Assembly (NCBI GenBank): GCA_029255685.2
Contig: CM055312.2
Span: 83,245,010 to 83,309,009, forward strand
Length of the DNA stretch: 64,000 nt
Source: Silene conica
Lineage: Eukaryota > Streptophyta > Magnoliopsida > Caryophyllales > Caryophyllaceae
Direction: 5' to 3'
Made by a program: the position numbers and the translations under genes
The notes under the pieces: model-generated
Databases searched by the model: none
Seen by the model: only the letters and a program-made list of their open reading frames with translations
Told to the model about the DNA's origin: nothing
Shown: piece by piece, positions 1-10,554 of the stretch
Numbering within the stretch: position 1 is the first letter of the stretch
Layout: every line of letters starts with the position of its first letter

Positions 1-504
1 GATTACCTCCACCGCCTCCTAAGGGAATACGACACTCGTTCCCTTAGGAGGTTTCTCCATAAAGTCAAGACCCTGAAGCCGAGGGTCTTGACTATAGGAG
101 AAAGAGAGGCTGATCATAACCATCCTCTCTTTCTTAGACGGTTTAGTGAGGCACTAGACCACTATGGAGCCCTATTTGACTCCCTAGAAGCCACCCTTCC
201 ACCACAAAGCCAGGAACGGGTTGGTGTGGAGGAAGGGTGGTTTGGAGATGAGATTAAGGATGTGGTGGGAGAAGAAGGAGAGTCGAGGCGAGAAAGGCAC
301 CAACGGTACGAGTCATGGGAGGTGTTGTTGAGGAGCTCAGGGTTTAAAAGTGTGGCGTTGAGTCCATTCTCCTTGTCTCAAGCTAAGTTATTGCTCAGAC
401 TTCATTACCCTTCAGAAGGTTACCAACTTCAGGTTGTTAACACTAATTGTTTGATGCTTGGCTGGAAAAATCGCCCTCTTTTTTCTGTATCCTCCTGGCA
501 ATAA
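1..504 (+). CDS. LAS-like: GRAS-family transcription regulator, LATERAL SUPPRESSOR-like, C-terminal part
   Basis: The reading frame is open from the first base, so the gene starts left of the window; 167 codons plus a TAA stop are present. The protein matches the end of GRAS proteins. It contains a PFYRE-type region (NHPLFLRRF, then FDSLEATLPP, then RRERHQRYESWE) and the SAW region with QAKLLLRLHYPSEGYQLQV, ending in LFSVSSWQ. The combination of EREADHNHPLF and YPSEGYQLQV is closest to the LAS/SCL18 branch as I remember it; other GRAS branches are possible. LAS in Arabidopsis and Ls in tomato act in the nucleus to start axillary meristems (family knowledge). No frameshift or stop is seen, and codon use is less AT-rich than the flanks. 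It is the only normal host gene in the window. GRAS assignment is very sure; the LAS branch is moderately sure. Confidence 0.88.
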   Translation, partial: DYLHRLLREYDTRSLRRFLHKVKTLKPRVLTIGEREADHNHPLFLRRFSEALDHYGALFDSLEATLPPQSQERVGVEEGWFGDEIKDVVGEEGESRRERHQRYESWEVLLRSSGFKSVALSPFSLSQAKLLLRLHYPSEGYQLQVVNTNCLMLGWKNRPLFSVSSWQ

Positions 505-738
505 TGCCTTAATTATTTGCTTATTTTTATTCTTCATTATTACTATATTTTGTTTATTTATTATATTCCCTACTCATGATGATGTTAATTATGAACTCCA
601 TCCATTTTATGAAATTATATCAAATCATAATTTAACTCAACTTTTTATGAGTCAAATTAGGTTTATTTGACATCCATGCAGGGTTACTTGCTTACACACA
701 TTGACACATACAACAGGTTAGGGTTACATTTAATTTAG
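505..738. other. 3' flank of the GRAS gene
   Basis: AT-rich sequence directly after the stop codon, probably 3' UTR and downstream DNA. AATAA-like stretches occur but no single polyadenylation signal can be picked out. No coding potential seen. Confidence 0.4.
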
Positions 739-740
739 TA

Positions 741-980
741 CTCCCTCCATTCATTTCCACTTGGTACATTTGTTTTATGCACGAGTTTTTACGCATTGTT
801 AAAATATTAATAAAAGTACAATAAATAGGTGTAAAGTGTAGTATTGTGTTGAAAAAGTGGGCCTTAATAGTGTTTTTATAGTATTATAGTATTAAAAGTA
901 CAACCAAATAAGGAAAGGTGCAAAGTGAATTCGAATGGATCGAAATGGAATAGGTGCAAAGTGGATATGAATGGAGGGAG
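741..980. mobile_element. Stowaway-like MITE
   Basis: About 240 bp with terminal inverted repeats: CTCCCTCCATTCATTTCCAC at the left and a matching GAATGGAGGGAG end at the right. A TA dinucleotide precedes the left end; the right-hand TA is altered (TC). No coding capacity. The TIR type is that of Tc1/mariner-derived Stowaway MITEs. Confidence 0.8.
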
Positions 981-3196
981 TCCTAGAATTATTAATTATT
1001 GTATTATTTTGGTTGTACATATGCTTAATTTAGTTTAGAAAATTAACAAATTCTATTATACTCCGTATAAGATTGTTATACATGCTACCAGAAAAAACAC
1101 AAATTTTCATTGAATACGGACATTATACGTCACAAACGGAAGATAGCTAGTGTCTCTCTCACGAATTGCAAGTGGGACATGAAATGCTACATTTACCCCA
1201 CTTGTTCACCCAGTTGCCTTATTGTGAGAGGATAATATACGTCTTCAGCTTGCACCTTGTGACGGATAATATCCGCCTTCAACAACAAGACTCATTGCAG
1301 AAAACAAAAAAAAAGGACTTTTTTTAAAAAATAAATAGAGATTGGTTTTGGATAAATGATTACCACTAATTGTAACCAAAGTAATTGTTTTTCTTTAAGA
1401 AACTCGAAAAAGACGGTCGTACAAAAAATGGTTTGACTTTTACAATTTATTTTGGTGCGTCATTTGATCTACTTTATCTGTTCACTGACAGATAAATGCA
1501 AATAATGCATGTCTAAAATAGTGAATGCTTTTCTGGAAGATACCTATCTAGTGAAGTAATGTCCCAATGGTTTAGCAAAGTGGTAGTATCACAAATGCTT
1601 CTTGTTACAGTTTCAATATATAATAAATGTAGATTAATTAGGAATATTCTCTCTATATATTGACTATTAGGGCATCACTTTGAAGATTTTTGTCAATTTA
1701 GATTCCTTACAAACTGGTTTTGTCCTTTTTGAATTAATAATAATCACTTCACTCGTGTGCTTCACTTCTACCAATTACTTAAATACGACTCATTTTTTGT
1801 TGGTCACTTTTTGAATTTAGGACCATCCTCCTCTAATTCATGACAATATTACCAATTTTATTACATTTCTGTTTTGTTTTCAAATTTCTTTCATTTCGTA
1901 TGGATCACAATTTATAGATTACACCCCACAAGTTATAAGTTAACAATATGTACAGTTTATATTTTTAAGTTTTGTCATAAAGGTAATAAATTTTTATTTA
2001 ATTTTTATGAGCTCATTTGAAGAATGTTGAGACTAGAAAATTATAATGTGCGTTAGAAATTCTAAATATCATAAATATTACTTCCTCCATTCCATTCAAT
2101 TCTATATATTTTACTTTTTGGCCACTATTCTTAAGTCGAGTGAATATTTGACACAACTTCTAATATATAACGTAAAAGATAATCATTTGAGATCTTGTTT
2201 AAATTATCTTACCGATAACATTGTGAATATCAAACTTTTATAATTTTTATCGATTTGTAACTAAAGATATTAACAAAAGAAGACGTGAATCATATATGTT
2301 TAAGCTAATTCACTTTAATTTTTAATTTACTATTCAGATGAAACAATAAGTGTAATAATTTTAAAGTCAGACACTTATTTATACTATTTATTTAATTTTG
2401 TAATCATATTTGTATATCTTATTAAATAAAGTCATATATAAGCTACTTATATAATAATTTTACATTACGAAATATTTATATTAGCTAGTCTTGTATAAGA
2501 CCAGCGTACACAAAATAAAATACTGAATGCAAAATATCAGAATATCTATTTCAGCTTATACGTTTATGCTCTTTCAGCCAATCTTCCTTAAGATTTAAAA
2601 TTTGGGTATCCATTTTAATATTTAAAGGGTCATATTATCTCACCTAAATGTAAATAAATCGTTGACTTTTCCTAATATAATTTATTTTTATTTAATTCTA
2701 CTATTTAATATGTTTTAATCTTAAAATAAATATGCTCGTCTACCCTAACAATATCGAAGATTGGATGAGTAAATTTGTTATTTGTCTCTATTTTGCCGAA
2801 AGTGCTTTTTGTCCCTAAGTATAGTGATCGATAAGCGGATAATAAGGCAAATTGTCTTGTTAATTAGCTTAACTTGAAATTCCGTTGTCTCCTTAAGTAG
2901 GTGTTGCTTTATAAAGAATATGCTTCAACTCTTCAAGGGTTTATATTATAGTAGTATAATATTGAATGCATACAAAATTCCCCTGTGTTATTTTGTATGT
3001 GTAAAAGAAATAATTGTTGGTCTCTTCAATAAACATAAGCATCATTAATTTATCCCTCTTATGAGGTCATTTGTCCCCTCAACAAAACCATGGAAGTTGG
3101 CAAATGAAGAGGTAAATGTTGCCCACTTTGCCTTCTGTGTTTTCATAATCTCCCAACAAAGGATCTTCCTTGTCATCTGGCTTCCCAAAGACAATA
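981..3196. other. AT-rich intergenic DNA, no gene seen
   Basis: No long open frame with recognisable protein. Around 2079 there is a CTTCCTCCATTCCATT sequence that looks like one end of another Stowaway MITE, but no matching right end was found. Around 1150-1290 there is a GTGACGGATAATATCCG-type segment, a motif seen again near 58630, probably another old repeat. Confidence 0.4.
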
Positions 3197-3198
3197 TA

Positions 3199-3393
3199 CT
3201 CCCTCTCATTCTTAATCACCTTCTCTATTTATTTTCGTCAATTCTCAATATCTTCTTTCGGAAGGTAGTGTGTTTTGCGTGATACGAATTTAATTACATG
3301 TAGATAATGTATTTTGTGCGATTTAAATTCATCTTTTTATTTCTTTTGTAAAAAAGGAAATACGGAAGATTATTAAAAATTGAAGCGAGGGAG
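3199..3393. mobile_element. Stowaway MITE with TA target duplication
   Basis: 195 bp from CTCCCTCTCATTC to GAAGCGAGGGAG, flanked on both sides by TA (3197-3198 and 3394-3395). Short, AT-rich, non-coding. Confidence 0.78.
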
Positions 3394-4231
3394 TATATTA
3401 TTGTACTCCATTTAACAATCTCCTTTTACTTCAAAAAATCATTGTTTCTAACCCGCCTCTGTATTGTAATTGAAAGATCCGTTTTTAATTTATTCTAGCT
3501 CATGACTACCAAAATTTTTAAAAAAATAGAAATTTTATTCCTTTATTTAGTTGTTTTATTGTTGTCACAAGTGATGATTGATGTATTTAAAGATATATTT
3601 GATCCATATTTGTTTAGGTTTGTCAAATTTACAAGTAATTACGGTTACAAAATAATGAGATTCAAATCGTTACTTGTAAGAAATTACAAAAATAGTACGT
3701 TGGTTTATTGGCATAGTTTACATGAGATAAGAGTGTTCATGAATACGATCAATATTTTACCAAATAAGAAAGTTGGCTACATAACATTGCTTTGTCACCT
3801 TTTTTTTTAGTGAATTTGGATATGGTGTCTAAGTAATACATCGAATAGTAAGTCTTCTTGGAGATCGTTTTTCGCTAAATTAGCGAAAGACATATCATAA
3901 AAAGCAATGTTGAAAATAGGATATTATTTTTAGCATGTGACTATGTGAGAGGTCTCTCATTAACGTTATTAAGAGACCGTTTTTTTAAAGTTTTTGTGTA
4001 GATCGAACGCATGTCTCCTAATTCTAACAAAATTCATCTTTATTTAAATTATTATCTACAAATGAAGTGTTTCAAAACAAAATGATAAATACATTAATAA
4101 ATTATCCTCTATACTTGGTATCTTTTAAGATTTATCTTAAAAAGATAAAAAAAAAATTATCTGAAGTAAATAGGATCAATTATTAGTAACAAATAAAATA
4201 CGTGGTATTCTATTTGCATTGCAAATCTTAT

Positions 4232-5120
4232 GCACGATTGCACGAATACATAGTTTTATTTCGGAATTACTCTTTCACATACGGGTTTTACTCTTTCACA
4301 TACATTTTGGCACAAAATTTCCACACCCTACCCACCCTCTAAAGAGGAAAAAATCCTTCTCTCCTTTCGTTTCTTCTCAAAATCTAATCAATTTGTTTCT
4401 TAAAATTTTCAATTATTCATCTTAATGGATTATATAGCAGACAAACAATTAGATATTTTTAAATAAATTACACTATTTTGTTATCGATTGAATTAATATA
4501 ATATATAGTATTTGTTTATTAGGGTTTTGCATCATATTAGGCTTGATGATGGTGGTAAAATAAACTAATTGACGGCCTTAAATAAACTAGCAACATGTTC
4601 TATCCAATAGCTTGCTGAGTTCCAATTTTCTATGTATGATGTTTCATTGATTGATCGAGCATGATTTTAGCAGCATATCAACTGATACAAGTTGTATGCA
4701 ATAACGGGGTAGGGCATGTTGGTTTTAGGGATGAGGTAGGGTGGTGAAGGTCATCGCACGCATGGTAGAGGTGGGCCAGCCTAGGATGGTTTGATGGCGG
4801 TGAAGAGTAGTGGGTTGCGCGTCAGTGGTGGAGGTGACTAACATGGTGAAGGCCAGTTGGCTCGAGAGGAATGAATCTGGTGCGAGAAAGGCGATCAGAG
4901 GCCGATGCGAGGGACAACGACTGAAGGTTTGTGTGATTGACGGTAGGGTGATTGATAGTGGTGGCTGGCTGTTTGGGTCGATGGATGATTTTTATTGGGT
5001 TTTGTGTAGAAGGGATGTCAATTGAAAAAAAAAATAACGAGGGTAAAATTGTAAAAATTGTATGTGAAAAAATAAATTTCGTATGTGAAAAAGCACGTCC
5101 CTTTTATTTTACGTGCATCC
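4232..5120. mobile_element. Candidate non-autonomous DNA element with doubled TTTCACATAC ends
   Basis: The left end carries CTCTTTCACATACG followed 16 bases later by CTCTTTCACATAC. The right end carries the reverse arrangement, GTATGTGAAAA twice, near 5058-5095. GCACG occurs just outside on both sides. The interior (4530-5025) is GC-richer than its surroundings. No clean target duplication was found, so the limits are approximate and the superfamily is unknown (Mutator-like is one possibility). Confidence 0.4.
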
Positions 5121-5577
5121 TCATGTAACAATAGCTTTGGCCTCTAGCAACGTTTATTTAGGAAATAATTTGAGGGTTTATTTACAAATATTATTATGTT
5201 AGTACTAATTTTAATTACAATAGAAGAATTGGTTTGTTACAACTTAGAAGACTTCTATTCCTAATCAGAAGTCGTTTAATCTCTAATCATGATTTATCAC
5301 TAATTTTTACTACAATATCAATTTAATTTTTCTTGACTATGGATGATCATATTATCGTAGGTTACTTAGTAACTCTTTAATATTATTGATTAATGATACG
5401 TACATAATATGAATTTGTGGAATTGGTATTGTATAATGTATTTGACCTGTTTTAAGCTAATAACGGATAATATTCGTCTTAAATGAGAATTTGTAATTTC
5501 GCATTTCACAATCGACTTTTTTTGAGGTAAATCTGTTACATAAATTTGTCTTTATGAATATCTTCTTTGAGGAAAAT

Positions 5578-5740
5578 CATGGGGGAATATTTGGGAAAAT
5601 CATGGGGGAATATTTGGGAATGAATACATATTTAGCCCAAATATTCCAACTAGGTCACAAGTTAATTCTGTAGAATGAGTTTAGGTTTTTAGAAGTGAGC
5701 AAATGGGGGAATATTTGGGAATGAATACATATTTAGCCCA
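5578..5740. repeat. Local duplication of a GGGGGAATATTTGGGAA unit
   Basis: The unit occurs at about 5580-5597, 5604-5640 and 5704-5740. The last two copies share a longer stretch including AATGAATACATATTTAGCCC. Non-coding. Confidence 0.7.
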
Positions 5741-6771
5741 ACTTGTTTTGGGCCAACTCTCTTTCGAGTTATACGTTCGTCAAAATCGTTAACCAATATT
5801 TTAAATACATTCGTTAATAGTATCGATATCTCGCTAAATTAAATATAGTCGTTTGATCGTCTAGCTATTTCATTTTCAATTGTTAATGAATTCGTCTAAT
5901 CATTTTTCGAAATTATAATCAAATTATGTAATATTTTTTTCCCGTAAATTACCCATAACATTAATATAGTAAAATATTTGGGTAGTTTTTTTTTTATTAA
6001 GATATACCATAATAAAAAAAAAACTAAATTGATAAAATGTTAGGGAAATAATTGTAAAGTGAGTGAGAGAAAAGTGGGGTAGAGAATGTGAGAAATGATT
6101 GGATATGTTGGAAAATGGAAAATGAATGGGTTGGTGACCTAGGTCGTGACCTTTTGCTTGAGAGGGCAAAAGTAGGTCAAGATAATTACGAGATAATTAA
6201 GAGTAAAAATGGATCGTGACCTAGTTAGCGTGACCTTTGCTTGGAGATGGTCTTAGTGCTCCTATTTTTTATATATATATATGACTAGGGGTGTAACCGA
6301 GCCGATTTGAGTTCGAGCACGGGTGGGCTTGGAATCGGCTCAGAAGTTTGAACTTGAGCTCGGAATCGGCTCGGAATTATCCGAGCTTAAAAAATCAAAG
6401 CTCTGAATCAGCTCAGATTATGCTCGAGCTCAACTCGAGCTCTATTCGAGCTCGGTTAAATAATTTATTTCTTTACTTTCTTGAACTTGTAAGTCAAAAT
6501 AAAAATAAATATATTTTAATACAAATGCAAATATAAAATACTTATTATCTATAAGAAACATATGATTATAAATGTTAAAATGATATTTTATTAGGAACAA
6601 TAAAAATTACAAAATGACAAAATAACTAAAAATAATATATAAAACGAGCCTTACCGAACTTCCGATTTCGAGCTCTACTAAGCTCGGAATCGGCTCGGAT
6701 TTGGTCCACCCCGACTCGGAATCGGCTCGGAATTAGTTTTGACCGATTTCGAGCCGAGTTTTGACCGAGCT

Positions 6772-8068
6772 TGTAACAACCCGACCCACCACGGTCGTAA
6801 CACAACCCCAATAAGATGGGTGCACACTTTTGGGCCCATTATTTGTCCTCACTTAAGCCCAAAAGCACAAGATCTTGTTACTAAGTGGTGGGTGGGAGCT
6901 ATTATAAACATATCACAAGCCTCTCAATCTACCGATGTGGGACAAATTTCCACACAAACTCATATCATACTCTTGGGGTGTTACAAACTCCCCCACTTAA
7001 AGAACACAACGTCCTCGTTGTGCCTCAAACTTGACCACAACCAGGGCCAGAATCCTCCCCCGCTAGGTGTGTGACCCGGGTACTCCCGACCACAGGCTCA
7101 CCACACGGTCGCAGGGTCGCTCTGATACCATTTGTAACAACCCGACCCACCACGGTCGTAACACAACCCCAATAAGATGGGTGCACACTTTTGGGCCCAT
7201 TATTTGTCCTCACTTAAGCCCAAAAGCACAAGATCTTGTTACTAAGTGGTGGGTGGGAGCTATTATAAACATATCACAAGCCTCTCAATCTACCGATGTG
7301 GGACAAATTTCCACACAAACTCATATCATACTCTTGGGGTGTTACAAACTCCCCCACTTAAAGAACACAACGTCCTCGTTGTGCCTCAAACTTGACCACA
7401 ACCAGGGCCAGAATCCTCCCCCGCTAGGTGTGTGACCCGGGTACTCCCGACCACAGGCTCACCACACGGTCGCAGGGTCGCTCTGATACCATTTGTAACA
7501 ACCCGACCCACCACGGTCGTAACACAACCCCAATAAGATGGGTGCACACTTTTGGGCCCATTATTTGTCCTCACTTAAGCCCAAAAGCACAAGATCTTGT
7601 TACTAAGTGGTGGGTGGGAGCTATTATAAACATATCACAAGCCTCTCAATCTACCGATGTGGGACAAATTTCCACACAAACTCATATCATACTCTTGGGG
7701 TGTTACAAACTCCCCCACTTAAAGAACACAACGTCCTCGTTGTGCCTCAAACTTGACCACAACCAGGGCCAGAATCCTCCCCCGCTAGGTGTGTGACCCG
7801 GGTACTCCCGACCACAGGCTCACCACACGGTCGCAGGGTCGCTCTGATACCATTTGTAACAACCCGACCCACCACGGTCGTAACACAACCCCAATAAGAT
7901 GGGTGCACACTTTTGGGCCCATTATTTGTCCTCACTTAAGCCCAAAAGCACAAGATCTTGTTACTAAGTGGTGGGTGAAAGTTATTATAAACATATCACA
8001 AGCCTCTCAATCTACCGATGTGGGACAAATTTCCACACAAACTCATATCATACTCTTGGGGTGTTACA
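6772..8068 (-). mobile_element. Tandem TRIM retroelement array: 4 LTRs and 3 internal regions
   Basis: LTRs of 214 bp lie at 6772-6985, 7133-7346, 7494-7707 and 7855-8068, separated by identical-looking 147-bp internal regions, so the period is exactly 361 bp. Each LTR runs TGTAAC...TGTTACA. Read on the minus strand, each internal region begins two bases after the LTR with TGGTATCAGAGC, the standard initiator tRNA-Met primer site, and ends with a purine tract AAGTGGGGGAG next to the following LTR. The whole array has one 5-bp target duplication, GAGCT (6767-6771 and 8069-8073). There is no gag or pol, so this is a terminal-repeat retrotransposon in miniature. The last-listed LTR differs slightly near 7977-7982. 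Confidence 0.93.
7841..7852 (-). promoter_or_regulatory. Primer binding site of the TRIM (initiator tRNA-Met)
   Basis: On the minus strand the sequence is TGGTATCAGAGC, complementary to the 3' end of plant initiator tRNA-Met. The same site is repeated at 7480-7491 and 7119-7130, one per internal region. It fixes the element's orientation as minus. Confidence 0.9.
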
Positions 8069-8224
8069 GAGCTGATTCTGAGGGCTCTACGAGCCGGCTC
8101 AGATCATTTACAGCCCTATATATGACTCTCTCACATGACTCACTTATCTTTTCAATATCTCCCAAAATATAAAACTTAATATGGTATTTTGTAAGAAATT
8201 AATGGTATAATTTTTAAACATATA

Positions 8225-8481
8225 CTCCCTCCATTTTTTTTATATCACCCCATTCCCTTTTTTGGCACTATTCACAGTCGAGTATTCAACGTCGGTTTTC
8301 TCTCATTCCGTTCACGGAATATATTCATGTGAGATCTTTTTTAATTTGTCTTGATAAGAGGATTAAGAATATCAAAATTTTATAATTTTTAGTAGTATGT
8401 AGCTAAAGATATAATCGAAACAAAATGAGTATTGGCAAACGTGTATAAAGAAATGGGGTGATATAAAAAAAATGAAGGGAG
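8225..8481. mobile_element. Stowaway MITE with TA target duplication
   Basis: The left end CTCCCTCCATTTTTTTTAT continues as ATCACCCCA; the right end is TGGGGTGAT...AATGAAGGGAG. TA flanks both ends (8223-8224 and 8482-8483). 257 bp, non-coding. Confidence 0.85.
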
Positions 8482-8483
8482 TA

Positions 8484-9085
8484 TAAATTTTTAAATATTA
8501 AAATTAAAGGCTTACCTTGAAAGAACAAAAAGTCACCGGAAGGAGTACCTTTTTTTATGGAAGTCATCATGTTAATTTTGTTAGAATAAGATTTATACCT
8601 CCATATATAATTTTGCGAATTTTTAAAAATAATTTTTATATCTTATATAATATATAAAATTGTTTAGCATTAATTTAAATTTTCCAATCATCACTTTGTT
8701 AACTTGATTAGACAATATTGTTCAATCATACAATTTAGATAATCGTAAGTCTCAAAATCATTCCTTTTACGTTTTTTACCTGAAATAATAATATTTATTA
8801 AAAAGGTCAATTAATATGTTGAAGTGTTCAAAATTTTCTATCTATACTAATTCATAAAAAAATTAATAATAATAATTGTCATACTTATTTCTTGATTAAT
8901 TATTCTTTTACAATGAAATTAATAATGTTTTGTTGGCGATCTTCGATTATCATGTTATTATAGCATCGCTAGTTTTCCTATAATTGCAGATTGAATATTT
9001 TAACAACTATACAATTATATCATAGAAGCATTGGGTAAAATGTCTTTAGAGACGGTTTCACAGAATTTATTATGAGATTATTTAA
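8484..9085. other. AT-rich DNA, no gene seen
   Basis: Strongly AT-rich stretch between two MITEs. No coding frame, RNA gene or clear repeat recognised. Confidence 0.4.
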
Positions 9086-9116
9086 TACTCCCTCCGATTT
9101 CCTATGATGTTCCCTC

Positions 9117-9480
9117 ACTACTACAAATATAGGCTTAGGAGACGGGGCTAATGGAACGAAATTTTAAGGAACCGTCCTAATGTGTCACTAAAGTTGCGCG
9201 GGATTTTTTAATTCAGAAATAGAAGACGGTTCCATTTACAACCCGTCTTTATTTGTTCAAAAAAAAAACCAAAGAGAACGGTTAAAAATCTAAACCGTTC
9301 TCTTTTGTTATTCATTAGAAATAAAAGAAGACGATTGCTTGTTCAACCGGTCTCTTTGGTTTTCATTAGAATTAAAAGAAGACGGTTGCTTGTTCAACCG
9401 GTCTCTTTGGTTTTCATTAGAATTAAAAGAAGACGGTTGCTTGTTGAACCGTTCTCTTTGTTATTCATAAGAATTAAACA
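9117..9480. repeat. Left subterminal repeats of CACTA-1
   Basis: Repeats of AGACGGTTGCTTGTTCAACC followed by a GGTCTCTTTGG-type half occur three times in tandem between about 9325 and 9465 with a period near 52 bp. Looser AGAGAACGGTT / AACCGTTCTCTT inverted pairs precede them. Such subterminal motifs are transposase binding sites in CACTA elements (family knowledge). Confidence 0.75.
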
Positions 9481-10554
9481 AACATAACGTAACATACAGT
9501 ACTACTGCAGCCTTCGAAAACCTTCGAAATTCTGCGAAAGTCTGCGTATTTTCCATTCAGTCTTGCTATCAATCTGCGAATTCAGTCTTGCTATCAATCG
9601 TCCGCCATAGCTTATTATTCACCAAGCAACTGAAGCATCAATCGTACGCCCTCTTTCTCCTTTAATCTTGTTTTCTTATTTTTCCTCAATTGTTTGAATT
9701 ACCAATTTTCTCGATTTTATTTGGGTTATTATGTTTTATGAATGTTTATGTGGTTTCGATGTTGAATATAGGATGTATAATTTGTGGTTTTTGTTTGTAA
9801 CAAACACCAATTTTGATGTTGAATATAAGAACGGTTGTTTTGATGTTTGTAACCACTGCATTCCTGCCCTCATAATTTGTTTGTAACCACATACTCAGTC
9901 CTTGTTGTTCTCATGTTCTGCTGCTACTTTGATAGGTTTGAAGGATATATTTAATTTTATAAATTTGGTTGGAGGAAGAAATTAAAGAACTTTTCATACC
10001 CACTGCATTACAAATTTATAGTAATTATTTTATTTTTCTAAGTAGGAAATGCCAATATGGAAGCTTAACAAGTCGTTCTCTGTATAATAATGTCGTTTCG
10101 CTGTTGAATTTATGGATTTTCTTCAAATGCTACCTCCCATTAAGGCGGAGAATAACAAGAACTCTTAAATTACCGATTAATGTATGGCCGTTCTTACTTG
10201 TATTGTGTCCGTTGATTAAATTTATAAGCGAGTACCCGAGTACTACCATACCATAGTCCATAGCCCATGGGACTTCTTATTTCTTATTTTGGTAATCTAC
10301 TCCACTGCTAAATGTTTCAAGGGGTTTGATAAATAACAGGGTAAGGAAGTTGGATGTAGGTGATTGTAACTGGCACAAAAAATGTCACAATATATTAGTA
10401 TGTAAATTGCTGTTCTGCGAATTTTCGAAACCCGGTCATGTAATTGTGGTTTAACCTTCGAAGCTTAGAACTTGAATTAATCTTGCCGCTTTTCTCGGTC
10501 TTTTCCTGCTGTTGTTTCCTGCTGTTATTAATACGTGTTAATTATGTAGACGAA
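9481..10554 (+). other. 5' noncoding region of CACTA-1
   Basis: AT-rich leader with a direct repeat of ATTCAGTCTTGCTATCAATC near 9557 and 9581. No recognisable protein. Probably promoter, 5' UTR and intron of the transposase gene. Confidence 0.45.

Larger units (their letters stand above)
3394..6285. other. AT-rich intergenic DNA
   Basis: No recognisable gene. It holds a candidate inverted-repeat element (about 4232-5120), a local duplication (5578-5740) and a short inverted pair GAGAGGTCTCTC / AAGAGACC near 3950-3985. Short open frames here have no recognisable domains. Confidence 0.4.
6286..8118. mobile_element. Non-autonomous hAT-type element carrying a nested TRIM array
   Basis: The ends are TAGGGGTGTAA (left) and TTACAGCCCTA (right), imperfect inverted repeats of 11 bp. 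The element is flanked by a perfect 8-bp direct duplication, TATATGAC, at 6278-6285 and 8119-8126, as expected for hAT transposons. The interior is rich in GAGCTCGGAATCGGCTCGG-like repeats and has no transposase. Without the nested TRIM array the element is only about 0.53 kb. Confidence 0.88.

Noticed and set aside
6772..6985. TRIM considered as a Cassandra element with a 5S rRNA-like LTR
   Set aside because: No 5S internal promoter sequence could be seen in the LTR.
6739..8172. Repeated open frames of about 60 and 122 codons on both strands
   Set aside because: They lie across TRIM LTRs and internal regions and repeat with the 361-bp period; no protein similarity.
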